Of a stretch of 64,000 bases of DNA, positions 44,439-52,400 are shown piece after piece. How positions within the stretch are numbered: position 1 is the first letter of the stretch; each line of letters opens with the position of its first letter. The translations under genes were made by a program, and so were the position numbers. Under the pieces are notes generated by a model. That model worked only from the letters and a program-made list of their open reading frames with translations. It searched no databases and was not told the DNA's origin. The stretch lies in the NCBI GenBank assembly GCA_000720375.1, contig JOAA01000020.1:186001-250000 (forward strand), read 5' to 3'. The stretch comes from Rhodococcus rhodnii (GTDB lineage: Bacteria > Actinomycetota > Actinomycetes > Mycobacteriales > Pseudonocardiaceae).

Positions 44439-46096
44439 CAGCCCGTGACCGTCATGCGGCCCACGACTTCTTTGGCCTGCTCGACCTGCTCGGTGCTCAT
44501 CACGCTGACCCGTACGTTGATCTTCAGCGCCTTGCCGGTGGTCGGCTCGGTCGCCTCCAGCTCGAGCAGACCCTCGTTGTCCACCGTCATCATGATGTCC
44601 ACCGGGGACCCGGCGGGCAGCGGCGGCAGATCCTGGATCGAGTCGCGCGCGTCGGTCAACGCCCGGTTCTCGGCCATGTCCGGACCCGCGACGGTGCCGG
44701 ACTGTTCGTACAGTTCGATCTCCACCGACCGCTGGTTGTCCACCAGCGTGCCGACCCGCAGCGGCTTCGGCCCGGTCGGCAGGCTTTCGTTGGCGTGCAC
44801 CATGTGCTCGACGTAGAACTTCGGGTTGGTCTGGTAGTCCGGCAGGCTGGCGTCGACCAGTTTGACGCCGAACGCCTTCGGCAGCACGTTGGACACCTGC
44901 TTGCCGGCGATCCGCATCAGCTTCTCCGCCGGGATCCCGGTCTGGCTGGCCACTTCCTCGGCCGCACCGGACAGCCTGCCCTTGATCTCCTCCGGGCTGG
45001 CGTCGGGAGCGGCCTCGGCGGCCTGCCGGTAGACGACCTGGCCCAGCGCGTACAGCGCCGCGCCCTTGGCGACCGCGAGGTCCGGATCGTGCAGCTTGGG
45101 CTCCCAGCCGAACTCCGCGCGCAGCCGCTCGGCCACCGCGGGCATCTTCGTCGAGCCGCCGACAAGCAGGACTTCGTCGATCTTGGTGCCGGGTTGCTTG
45201 CTCTCCAACGTCTCCAGCGTCCGGCGGACGATGTCGATCGTCTGGTCGAGCTTGTCCTTGGTCAGCTCCTCGAACTGGGCCCTGGTCACCTCGATCCGGG
45301 CGGCCGCGCCCGCGCCACGCATCGCCACCGGCCGCGACGTGGTCTGCGACAACTGCTGTTTGGTGGTCTCGGCCATCTTGGTGAGGTCCTGCAGGAACTC
45401 GGTGTCGCCTTCGACGTCCGTGCCCGGCGGTACCGCCTCGATGAACTTCTCCAGCAGGAAGTCACGCAGCCGCTCGTCCCAGTCGGCGCCGCCGAGGTGG
45501 TCGTCGCCGTCCGTGCAGACGACCACGATCTCGCCGCCGGACACCGTGATCACCGTGGTGTCGAACGTACCGCCGCCCAGGTCGTAGACCAGGATCGTCT
45601 TGCCGTCCGCACCCGTCGTCGCCTCGTAGTGCAACGCCGCGGCGACCGGCTCCGGCACGATGCCGAGCACGTCGAGACCCGCGATCTCGCCCGCGGTCTT
45701 GGTTGCATCTTTCTGCAACATGCCGAAGTACGCCGGGACGGTGATCACGACCTTCTCCACCGCACCGCCGGTGTGCGTGGCCGCGTCCGAGGCGAGTTGT
45801 TTGAGGATCAGTGCCGAGATCGATGCCGGATTGTGTTCCTTGCCGTCGAACTCGAAGGTCGCGTCTTCACCCATTCGCCGCTTGATCAGCGAGACGACGC
45901 GGTCCTCGTAGGTGACCGCCGAGTTCTTGGCGACGGTTCCGACGACGACGTTCTGCTCGTTTTCGAAGTACACCACGGAAGGCGTCGTCTCCATGGTGTC
46001 GATGTTCCGGCAGACCGTGGGCCTGCCGGTCTCGTCAACGTAGGCGATCGCCGAGTAGGTCGTGCCCAGATCGATGCCGAAGACCCTCTCAGTCAA
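44438..46096 (-). CDS. Hsp70 (DnaK)-family protein 1, lid-less
   Basis: A 552-aa protein from the TTG at 46096, with GGAGG upstream; it opens LTERVFGIDLGTTYSAIAY. The nucleotide-binding domain is intact (GIDLGTTYS, LIKRRMGE, VPEPVAAALHY, VYDLGGGTFDTT, VLLVGGSTKMPAV). An inserted helical segment (about 365-420, EEVASQTGIPAEKLMRI) precedes the beta-type substrate domain with ANESLPTGPKPL and VDNQRSVEIELYEQSG. The helical lid is absent. It overlaps the GrpE-like gene by 8 bp, so this is probably the Hsp70 that GrpE serves. No DnaJ gene is present. Confidence 0.93.
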   Translation of the reverse strand: MTERVFGIDLGTTYSAIAYVDETGRPTVCRNIDTMETTPSVVYFENEQNVVVGTVAKNSAVTYEDRVVSLIKRRMGEDATFEFDGKEHNPASISALILKQLASDAATHTGGAVEKVVITVPAYFGMLQKDATKTAGEIAGLDVLGIVPEPVAAALHYEATTGADGKTILVYDLGGGTFDTTVITVSGGEIVVVCTDGDDHLGGADWDERLRDFLLEKFIEAVPPGTDVEGDTEFLQDLTKMAETTKQQLSQTTSRPVAMRGAGAAARIEVTRAQFEELTKDKLDQTIDIVRRTLETLESKQPGTKIDEVLLVGGSTKMPAVAERLRAEFGWEPKLHDPDLAVAKGAALYALGQVVYRQAAEAAPDASPEEIKGRLSGAAEEVASQTGIPAEKLMRIAGKQVSNVLPKAFGVKLVDASLPDYQTNPKFYVEHMVHANESLPTGPKPLRVGTLVDNQRSVEIELYEQSGTVAGPDMAENRALTDARDSIQDLPPLPAGSPVDIMMTVDNEGLLELEATEPTTGKALKINVRVSVMSTEQVEQAKEVVGRMTVTG

Positions 46097-46658
46097 CGGT
46101 TTCCTCCTGTCCGATCGGCGATGGTGTTTCCTCGACTGGCTTCCAGCGCCAGACCGCCACCCTGGCGGGTACCGTCACCCGGTCGGTGTTCGTGTCGAGG
46201 TAGCCCTCCGAGACGACTTCCGCAATCGTCTCGTGCTGTGTTTCCGTTTCAGCGTCAAGGATCTTGACCGCGGTGTGCTGCCGTGCGGCGTACGCGTCGC
46301 CGACCGCGGGCCGGACCGGCACGATCCCGCAGCGCTCCAACGCCTGCTCCGCGCTCAGCGCGAACGACACCAGCAGCGAGCTGACCTGCGCCGAGTCGAT
46401 CTGCTCCGGCAGCGTTTCGGCCTGCCGCAGCAGATCCCGGCGCAGCGACTGCAGATCGGTGATCACCGGGCGCAGCAGCAAGGCTTGTTCGCCGACCCGC
46501 AAACGTTCCACCTCGGCGTGCAGGTGGTCGATCACACGCTCGCGCGCCTGCGCGCGAGCATGGCTCGCGGCCAGTTGCTCGGCCACGTTCGCGACCTGTT
46601 TTGCCAGCTCAGCAAGGGAATCCTGAGCATCGCCCTGCTCGGGGGCGTCGTCGGGCAC
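46089..46658 (-). CDS. GrpE-like nucleotide exchange factor
   Basis: A 189-aa protein from the GTG at 46658, behind AAGGAGA. It has an acidic N-terminus, a long helix (AELAKQVANVAEQLAASHARAQARERVIDHL as about residues 16-46) and the GrpE-type C-terminal beta region QHTAVKILDAETE, IAEVVSEGYLDTNTD and VPARVAVWRWK. GrpE opens the Hsp70 nucleotide cleft. It is the first gene of the operon and shares its last 8 bp with the Hsp70-1 start. Its divergence from housekeeping GrpE suggests dedication to this system. Confidence 0.85.
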   Translation of the reverse strand: MPDDAPEQGDAQDSLAELAKQVANVAEQLAASHARAQARERVIDHLHAEVERLRVGEQALLLRPVITDLQSLRRDLLRQAETLPEQIDSAQVSSLLVSFALSAEQALERCGIVPVRPAVGDAYAARQHTAVKILDAETETQHETIAEVVSEGYLDTNTDRVTVPARVAVWRWKPVEETPSPIGQEETVD

Positions 46659-47029
46659 GCGTCACCATCTCCTTGGGACCGCCGATCGGCTTGACCAGCA
46701 GCTATTGCTGCGTTCGCCGACAAGTTCTAGCCCACGCGCAGGCAGAACCTCGGTCGAATGACTGTTTGATGCCAGTGAACGAGACCAACCATTTCGCCAT
46801 GGCCGTGGATGTGTTAGCGCCGCCCTCACCTGCGCTTTCCCAGCCGGCACCCGGTCGGCGGAGATCCATCGCCGGATCCCGTGCCGCTGCGCCGAATCCG
46901 CATCGTGACGGGTTTGTGAGCGGCACAAGGAACCATAATTCCCTGCTGTACATCGGATAGAGTCAAACGCCCGCGTGCGAGCAGGAGTGTGCATGACCTG
47001 ACAGAGAACTGTCACCTCTGTGTCCACCA
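46659..47029. promoter_or_regulatory. Divergent control region of the operon and the LuxR-type gene
   Basis: A 371-bp non-coding gap from which the 19-kb operon (left) and the LuxR-type regulator (right) must be transcribed. It contains the palindrome at 46999-47014. I could not place convincing -35/-10 pairs by eye. No small gene with a good ribosome-binding site is visible. Confidence 0.6.
46999..47014. promoter_or_regulatory. Operator-like palindrome before the LuxR-type gene
   Basis: TGACAG-AGAA-CTGTCA has perfect 6-base arms. A second overlapping pair (ACAGAG, then CTCTGT after 9 bp) extends the symmetry to about 47021. It ends 30 bp before the regulator's start, a natural autoregulatory position. 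Confidence 0.42.
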
Positions 47030-47044
47030 GTGCTAGGGGGAGAA

Positions 47045-48004
47045 TTGGTCACACCGGAACGCACACATCCGTTGGCCGGGCTGGTCAGCCCGGCTGCCGA
47101 AACGCTCTATTTGCGGCTGCGCGCCCGAAAATCGCTGCCGCTGGGAACCGGGCACGGTGAACTCGATCCGCGCAGCCCCGGCCTGACCGAGCTGCTCGAC
47201 CTCGGCCTCGCCTTCCACTGCGGCGAGTACGAGCACCTGGTGCGGCCGGTCGACCAGGCCGTCGCGCTGCGGCTGTTGCTGGAGCACCGCCAATCGGAGT
47301 TGGTGGACAAGCAGAACCGCATCATCGAGGGCTGGAACCGGCTGACCACGTTGCTGCCGATGAACACCGGCGGCGGCTCGACCGGCGAACTCGACGGCGT
47401 GCTTCCCCTTGCCAGCACGGAAGAAGTGGTCACCAGGGCCGCGGAGCTCTACCCGTCGGCGAAACGGCGGATGCGCTGCACGGATTCTGGCGCGGTGGCC
47501 AGCCGGTCGACCAAGGACCGGCTGCGTTCAGTGGTACGCAGGACGCCGTCGGGCGCGCGCTTCCAGATGATCTGCCCGATCGACCGCTCTGGAAGTTCCT
47601 TCTTCCCCACCGGCTTCACCGACGAAGTCCGGCTGCGAGCGACGGTGCCTATCACGATGTTGCACGTCGACGACACCGCCGCGTTGGTGACACCTGGAGC
47701 GTCCACGCAAGGGGCGCTGCTGGTCCGTGCGCCCGCGATCATCTCGATGCTGGCGGAATGGTTCGACTTGTTGTGGACCGACCCGGCGACGATGGCCCCG
47801 GACGGACACAAAGATCAGACACTGAGCGACATGCAGCGACGAGTGCTCGAACTGATGTCGGTGGAAGGCGATGAGACGATCGCGCGCAGGCTCGGCACCA
47901 GCCTCACCACCGTACGCAGGCATGTGAAGGCGATCTACACGGCGTTGGGCGTGGACAACCGGTTCGCCGCCGGCGTCGCCGCGGCCAAGCGGGGATGGAT
48001 CTAG
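47045..48004 (+). CDS. LuxR-type helix-turn-helix regulator
   Basis: About 319 aa if started at the TTG at 47045 behind AGGGGGAG; a GTG at 47030 is in frame without a ribosome-binding site. The first part resembles a TrmB-like winged helix (LVSPAAETLYLRLRARKS). The middle (about 120-235) is the PLD-like sensor region common in this actinobacterial family. The C-terminal LuxR helix-turn-helix has LSDMQRRVLELMSVEGDETIARRLGTSLTTVRRHVKAIY, positions about 265-303. It diverges from the 19-kb operon and is its most likely regulator. It overlaps the convergent TIR gene by 4 bp. Confidence 0.87.
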   Translation: MVTPERTHPLAGLVSPAAETLYLRLRARKSLPLGTGHGELDPRSPGLTELLDLGLAFHCGEYEHLVRPVDQAVALRLLLEHRQSELVDKQNRIIEGWNRLTTLLPMNTGGGSTGELDGVLPLASTEEVVTRAAELYPSAKRRMRCTDSGAVASRSTKDRLRSVVRRTPSGARFQMICPIDRSGSSFFPTGFTDEVRLRATVPITMLHVDDTAALVTPGASTQGALLVRAPAIISMLAEWFDLLWTDPATMAPDGHKDQTLSDMQRRVLELMSVEGDETIARRLGTSLTTVRRHVKAIYTALGVDNRFAAGVAAAKRGWI

Positions 48005-48927
48005 CGCTTGAGCAACGGCACCCGGACGATCAACTCGTCGACCACGGTCGCGACATCGTTGAGCGTGTAGTTCTCCCGCAGTGACAGGTATTGCAGGTCG
48101 GCAAGGCGCTTGATGTCCTCGGCGAGATCGGCCGGGTTGAGCCGCAGGCGCTGCCCGACCAGAAGAGGCACAACGTGCCTGCGATGCTGGAACGCCAAGG
48201 CGATCTCCGCACCGGTCCAGTCCGGGTCCGTGCGTGCCCGCTCCCACCGGGGTCCGACCACGACGAGCAGCACCTTCGACCGCGACGCCATATCCCTGAG
48301 CAGTTCGGGAAAACGCTGCCCGGGCGTCATGGACCTGCGGTCCCGGAACACGGCCGCGTCACCGAGGCGTGCCCGCAGCTCGGTGTCCAGCTTGTCGACG
48401 ACCTCGGTGTCGTCACCACTGCGGTAGTTGACGAACACCAGCGGCGCGTCGTCCGGCCGCGGCACCTCAACCCGGTACGGCTCAAGCATTTCGCTGATCA
48501 CGCGGTGATCGGCGGCGTCGTCCAACTCGATCCTCGGACCCGCCGCTTCAACGACCGCGCCGGGAACGTGCAGGGCGAGCGTGCGATGCGGGGTGTCCAG
48601 CTCGGACTGCCACACGAAGCCGTCCCACTGCCCAGGCTTTGTCGGCGGGGTTCGCACCTGAAGCACGGTCAGGTCACGCGTGACGCGCAACGTGGTCAGG
48701 ACTTTTCCGCGCAATACCGGCTCGGGTACGTGTCTGCGGCCGTCGTTGCCGAACCGCAATCCCGGCAACAATTCCTCAACGAGTGCGGTCTCGATGCGAA
48801 ACGACGCGCGCAGCATCGTTTCCGGTGATTTTGCAATCGAATGCACGCGATAAAGCAGGGTCCCAGCGGGGATGGTCACCCGCACAGCTCCGGCCGAGTT
48901 CAGCACGCACGCATTGTTGCCACCCAT
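48001..48927 (-). CDS. RES-like domain fused to a TIR domain
   Basis: 308 aa from the ATG at 48927. A GTG at 48879 has the best ribosome-binding site (GGAG, 8 bp away) and would start VTIPAGTLLYRVHS. The N-terminal part (about 18-130) parallels the operon's RES protein: TLLYRVHS against TILWRLHS, IETALVEELL against the RES acidic helix, and WDGFVWQSEL against QGFIWPTVRN. The tyrosine-bearing GRF segment is missing. The C-terminal TIR domain (about 162-308) has LVFVNYRSGDD, VFRDRRSMTPGQRF, VLLVVVGPRWE and the probable catalytic Glu241 in DWTGAEIALAF. Both families are known to consume NAD+. It converges on the LuxR-type gene. Confidence 0.8.
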   Translation of the reverse strand: MGGNNACVLNSAGAVRVTIPAGTLLYRVHSIAKSPETMLRASFRIETALVEELLPGLRFGNDGRRHVPEPVLRGKVLTTLRVTRDLTVLQVRTPPTKPGQWDGFVWQSELDTPHRTLALHVPGAVVEAAGPRIELDDAADHRVISEMLEPYRVEVPRPDDAPLVFVNYRSGDDTEVVDKLDTELRARLGDAAVFRDRRSMTPGQRFPELLRDMASRSKVLLVVVGPRWERARTDPDWTGAEIALAFQHRRHVVPLLVGQRLRLNPADLAEDIKRLADLQYLSLRENYTLNDVATVVDELIVRVPLLKR

Positions 48928-49008
48928 GATCCGGCACAGGCCGAAATGGCAACTAGCAACCAACGACAGGATGGTGCCACGGCTCAGCCGCCGGCCAGCC
49001 TACGCTGA

Positions 49009-50853
49009 TCAGGCGATCTTGGTGATCCGGTCGCGTGGGCCAGGGGCGACGGGGGCGCCCGCACCTAGGTGAGCCACCAGCGCGTCGACGTCGAATCCTG
49101 GCGCGGTCACGCGGCCGGTGCCGACGCTGAGCTTGGTGAAGCCGTCGCCGCCGTTGGCCAGGAAGTCGTTGCTCGTGACCTTGTAGCTCGTGGCCGGGTC
49201 GATGGGCGTTCCGTTCAGCGCCATCGCGGACACCCGCTCGCCCGCCGGCTTCGTGCTGTCGTACGAGTACGTGAACCCTGCCGAAACCTGCAGGATGCGC
49301 TGCACGGTCTGGCCGGCGAAGCCGACGAACTGCTGCTCCAGCACTTCCTTGAGCTGCGCGCCGGTCAGCGAGGCGGTGACCACGAGGTTGTTGAACGGCT
49401 GCACGGTGAACGCCTCGCCGTACGTGACCTCGCCGGCGGGCTCGCCACCGGGCGAGTTCCCGAAGCTCAGGTCCGCACGGATACCGCCCGGGTTCATCAA
49501 AGCGATCTGGGCACCGGCCGACGTGGCCGTGTACGCGAGCTGAGCGTCGGCGATCACGTCGCCAAGGGCGCTTTCGCCCGCCGGGGTCGCGGCGCGGCCG
49601 ATGTCAGCGCTGATCTTGCCGACGACGCGGTTGGCGATCGGGGCCACGGCGGCGCGGTACTTGTCGACGAGGACCTTGGCGTCCTTGTCCACCAGCTCCG
49701 GGTTACGCAGGAACGCGCCGGAGGGGTCGGTGGCCCAGGTGCCGTCCGGGCGCTTCACGCCGTTCTCGACGATCGTGTTGCGCGCCGAGACTTCGGCGAA
49801 GCGCTTGGTCTTCTTGTTGATCGTGAACTCGATGTTGGTGATCAGCGTGCCGTTCGAGCCCGCGCTCGTGACGACCGTGTTGGCGCCGGAGGAGTTGGGC
49901 AGCGCGCAGCTGTAGAACCGGTGTGTGTGGCCGGACACGACCACGCCGTACTCCGGCCGCAGGCCCTTGACGATGTCGGTGATCGGGCCGGCGAAGTTCG
50001 CGCAGCTGGACGGATCCTGCACGGCGGGCGGCGGGTTCTGCGCGCCGCCTTCGTGCACGAGCAGCACCAGGGACTTCACGCCGATCAGGCGCAGCAGATC
50101 CGCGTAGAAGTTGGCCGTCTTGACCTCGTCGAGGAACTCGACGTCCTTGATCCCCGCCGGGTTGACGATGCTGGGCGTGCCCTTGAGCGTCATGCCGACG
50201 AAGCCGACCGGGACACCGCGGACGAACTTGACGTCCACCGGCGCAAGGATCGGCAGCCGGGACTTCTTGTCCACCACGTTCGCGGCCAGATACCGGTACG
50301 CCGCACCGGCGAAGCCGTCGCCGTCCTGGCAGCCGTCGGTCGGGTGGCAGCCGCCTTTCTGCAGCCGCTTGAGCTCGGTGACACCTTCGTCGAACTCGTG
50401 GTTGCCGACCGAGCTGATGTCCAGGCCCAGCTTGGACAGCACTTCCACGCTCGGCTCGTCGTGGAACGCCGCGCTGATCAGCGGGGTCGCGCCGACCAGG
50501 TCACCGGCGCCGACCGTGAGGACCTGCTGGCCGTTGGCCTCGCCCGCCGCACGCAGGCGCTTGACGTGGGTCGCGAGGTACTCGGCGCCACCGGCGGGCG
50601 TGCCGTTGACCAGGCCACCGCTGCCGGTCGGCGGCTCAAGCGCGCCGTGGAAGTCGTTGAAGCCCAGCAGACGCCCCTTGGCGGTGCTGCCGCCGCGCTC
50701 GGTGTCGTAGCTGACCGCGACCGGCGTCATCGGCGTCCACTGCTCCGGCTGCTGCACCGCCGTGGGGGCGGACACCAGGGGAATGGCGACGACGAAGCCA
50801 GCTGCGACCGCGAGACCGATACTGGCCCTCAGTACAGACCCGACACCTGACAC
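49009..50853 (-). CDS. Secreted 5'-nucleotidase/metallophosphatase
   Basis: A 614-aa bifunctional metallophosphatase/5'-nucleotidase from the GTG at 50853. It has a signal peptide or signal anchor (IGLAVAAGFVVAIPLVSAPTA). Metal-site motifs are GFNDFHGALEPP, GAGDLVGATP, SVGNHEFDEG and VVSGHTHR. The C-terminal 5'-nucleotidase domain includes MNPGGIRADL and YKVTSNDFLANGGDGF. It should hydrolyse extracellular nucleotides for phosphate and nucleoside salvage. It stands alone on its strand with its own upstream region. Confidence 0.95.
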   Translation of the reverse strand: MSGVGSVLRASIGLAVAAGFVVAIPLVSAPTAVQQPEQWTPMTPVAVSYDTERGGSTAKGRLLGFNDFHGALEPPTGSGGLVNGTPAGGAEYLATHVKRLRAAGEANGQQVLTVGAGDLVGATPLISAAFHDEPSVEVLSKLGLDISSVGNHEFDEGVTELKRLQKGGCHPTDGCQDGDGFAGAAYRYLAANVVDKKSRLPILAPVDVKFVRGVPVGFVGMTLKGTPSIVNPAGIKDVEFLDEVKTANFYADLLRLIGVKSLVLLVHEGGAQNPPPAVQDPSSCANFAGPITDIVKGLRPEYGVVVSGHTHRFYSCALPNSSGANTVVTSAGSNGTLITNIEFTINKKTKRFAEVSARNTIVENGVKRPDGTWATDPSGAFLRNPELVDKDAKVLVDKYRAAVAPIANRVVGKISADIGRAATPAGESALGDVIADAQLAYTATSAGAQIALMNPGGIRADLSFGNSPGGEPAGEVTYGEAFTVQPFNNLVVTASLTGAQLKEVLEQQFVGFAGQTVQRILQVSAGFTYSYDSTKPAGERVSAMALNGTPIDPATSYKVTSNDFLANGGDGFTKLSVGTGRVTAPGFDVDALVAHLGAGAPVAPGPRDRITKIA

Positions 50854-50982
50854 AAGGGCCTCCGTAACCCATCATTCGCATGAACGCATGCATCCTGCCT
50901 TGTCTTATCCCCCTTTAGGTGAACGACCGATAACGGATTCCGCATCGTCCCAGTAGGACACCGTGGCCCGCGCAACCTCTCG

Positions 50983-51453
50983 TTACTGAGCAGGTTTCGC
51001 TTCGCTGACCGCAAGCGGGGTTCCCTGCATGCAGAAGGTGGCCATGCCCGGCTCGAGCTTGCCGCGGACCGTGATGCGCCGGCCAGGCACGGCGACCTGG
51101 GGATCCGCGCCGAGCAAGAGGTAGTTGTCGGTGCCGGTCTCCAGCAGGACGCACGAGGCCTCGACACCGGCCACGACCACGCCTTCCACCACCACTTCAC
51201 CGGCTCCGCCCGTGGGTTTGGTGGACGGCCTGGTCATCGGCGGCAACGTCACGCTCGGCCCAGTAGTCGTCGGTTCAGTAGTCGTCGGTTCAGTAGTCGT
51301 CGGTTCAGTAGTCGTCGGTTCAGCGGTCGACGGAGTGGTGGTTGGCGCGCTGCTGGCGGTCGGTGACGGCTGTTGCTGGGGCGGTTCGCCGCCTGCGCCG
51401 CACGCGCTCGCCACCACCAGGACCGCTGCCACCCAGCAGATCTTGGATCTCAC
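50983..51453 (-). CDS. Lipoprotein with TTTEP repeats and small beta-domain
   Basis: A 156-aa protein from the GTG at 51453. The signal peptide ends with lipobox VASAC (Cys18). A Thr/Pro/Glu-rich linker carries tandem TTTEP units, probably crossing the cell wall. The C-terminal beta-rich domain (about 80-156) with CVLLETGTDNYLLLGAD and RRITVRGKLEPGMATFCMQG has two cysteines likely forming a disulfide and resembles an OB-type fold. The family is not recognised. Confidence 0.8.
   Translation of the reverse strand: MRSKICWVAAVLVVASACGAGGEPPQQQPSPTASSAPTTTPSTAEPTTTEPTTTEPTTTEPTTTGPSVTLPPMTRPSTKPTGGAGEVVVEGVVVAGVEASCVLLETGTDNYLLLGADPQVAVPGRRITVRGKLEPGMATFCMQGTPLAVSEAKPAQ
51263..51322. repeat. Four perfect tandem 15-bp repeats
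   Basis: The unit GTAGTCGTCGGTTCA occurs four times without a mismatch inside the lipoprotein gene, each coding TTTEP on the minus strand. Identical codons show recent expansion by slippage, so copy number may vary between strains. Confidence 0.95.
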
Positions 51454-51491
51454 GCCAGCTCACCGCCCTGTGCTCGCCTTCCAGTGAAACA

Positions 51492-52400
51492 CTAACGGGC
51501 GGTGTTGTCGGTCTGCTTGCGGATCCACTCGGCCACGGTGTCGATCCGGGCGATGATCTCGCGGCCGGGCTGCGGGCAGGCAGGCCCGGTGTTCACGATC
51601 GCGATCAACTGGCCCGTCTTGTCGTCGTCGGACACGAAGAACGGCGCGCCGGAATCCTGCGGGCACGGGCTGTTCTCGACGGTCCGCGGCACCACCGGCG
51701 ACGCTTCCATGGTGTACTGCCCGACCTTGGCGATGGTGAACTCGCCGCGCTTGAGGTGGTCAGACGGTGAGATGACCGTGGATGACAGGGATCCCCATCC
51801 CGCGAACTTCATCCGCAGGCCGACCTTGGGCTTCTCGTCGGCGAGGGTCAGCGGGGTGATGCCGTCGACCGGCTGGCTGAGCTTGACCACCGCGAGGTCG
51901 TTCACCGCGGACTGACGGACGTCGACGACCTCGACGGCATGCCCACCCGGATCGCTGTCCTTGAGCTTGCCGATCACCACTTTCATCGTGTATGGCGGTT
52001 TTCCGCTGATTCGCACGTCGTTGAGGTCACGAAAGCAATGCCCGGCGGTGACGACCCATTCCGGCGCGACCAGCGAGCCGCTACAGGCGCCGCTGCGCAC
52101 TCCGCCCCCTTTGACCGGGATGTCGTCCGAAGTCAGCTTCGCGTTGAACGGCAGAACCTGGTTCTGCGGCGGCGGGGTGGTGGTGGACGTGGTTGTGGCG
52201 GCGGTCGTCGGTTGTGGTGGAGGCGTGGAGTTCAAAAGCACTCCGCCGTGCCCAGCGGGCTGGGCGTCGGCAGGCGGCGTGTGAGTCCTGATCCCCCCGG
52301 TGGCGACGTAGGCGAAGGCGACGCCCGCACCCGCGACTGCCGCGACCGCCACCGCCGATAACTTCAGCAGCGGCCGCCTCCTTCTCGCTCTAGATCTCAC
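51492..52400 (-). CDS. Trypsin-like serine protease (S1 family), exported
   Basis: A 302-aa protein from the GTG at 52400. A signal peptide or anchor (LLKLSAVAVAAVAGAGVAFAY) and a Thr/Pro linker (about 60-80) precede a chymotrypsin-fold domain. The triad is His121 (VVTAGHC), Asp168 (SAVNDLAVVKL) and Ser250 (CPQDSGAPFF). The residue two before the serine is Gln where trypsins have the oxyanion-hole glycine, a variant I have seen in other actinobacterial S1 proteins. It is probably surface-attached or secreted. Confidence 0.92.
   Translation of the reverse strand: MRSRARRRRPLLKLSAVAVAAVAGAGVAFAYVATGGIRTHTPPADAQPAGHGGVLLNSTPPPQPTTAATTTSTTTPPPQNQVLPFNAKLTSDDIPVKGGGVRSGACSGSLVAPEWVVTAGHCFRDLNDVRISGKPPYTMKVVIGKLKDSDPGGHAVEVVDVRQSAVNDLAVVKLSQPVDGITPLTLADEKPKVGLRMKFAGWGSLSSTVISPSDHLKRGEFTIAKVGQYTMEASPVVPRTVENSPCPQDSGAPFFVSDDDKTGQLIAIVNTGPACPQPGREIIARIDTVAEWIRKQTDNTAR

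Noticed and set aside
46659..47029. Promoter -35/-10 pairs for the 19-kb operon and the LuxR gene
   Set aside because: Several weak hexamers can be picked but none has good spacing and sequence together. I leave the promoters unplaced.
25936..48927. The whole stretch as a prophage or integrative element
   Set aside because: No integrase, transposase, att repeats, tRNA junction or phage structural genes were seen. Only the 13E12-type gene and the AT-rich 3' end hint at mobility.
51263..51322. Short regular repeats as a possible CRISPR array
   Set aside because: The units are 15 bp, contiguous and without spacers, and they encode a repetitive linker in frame.
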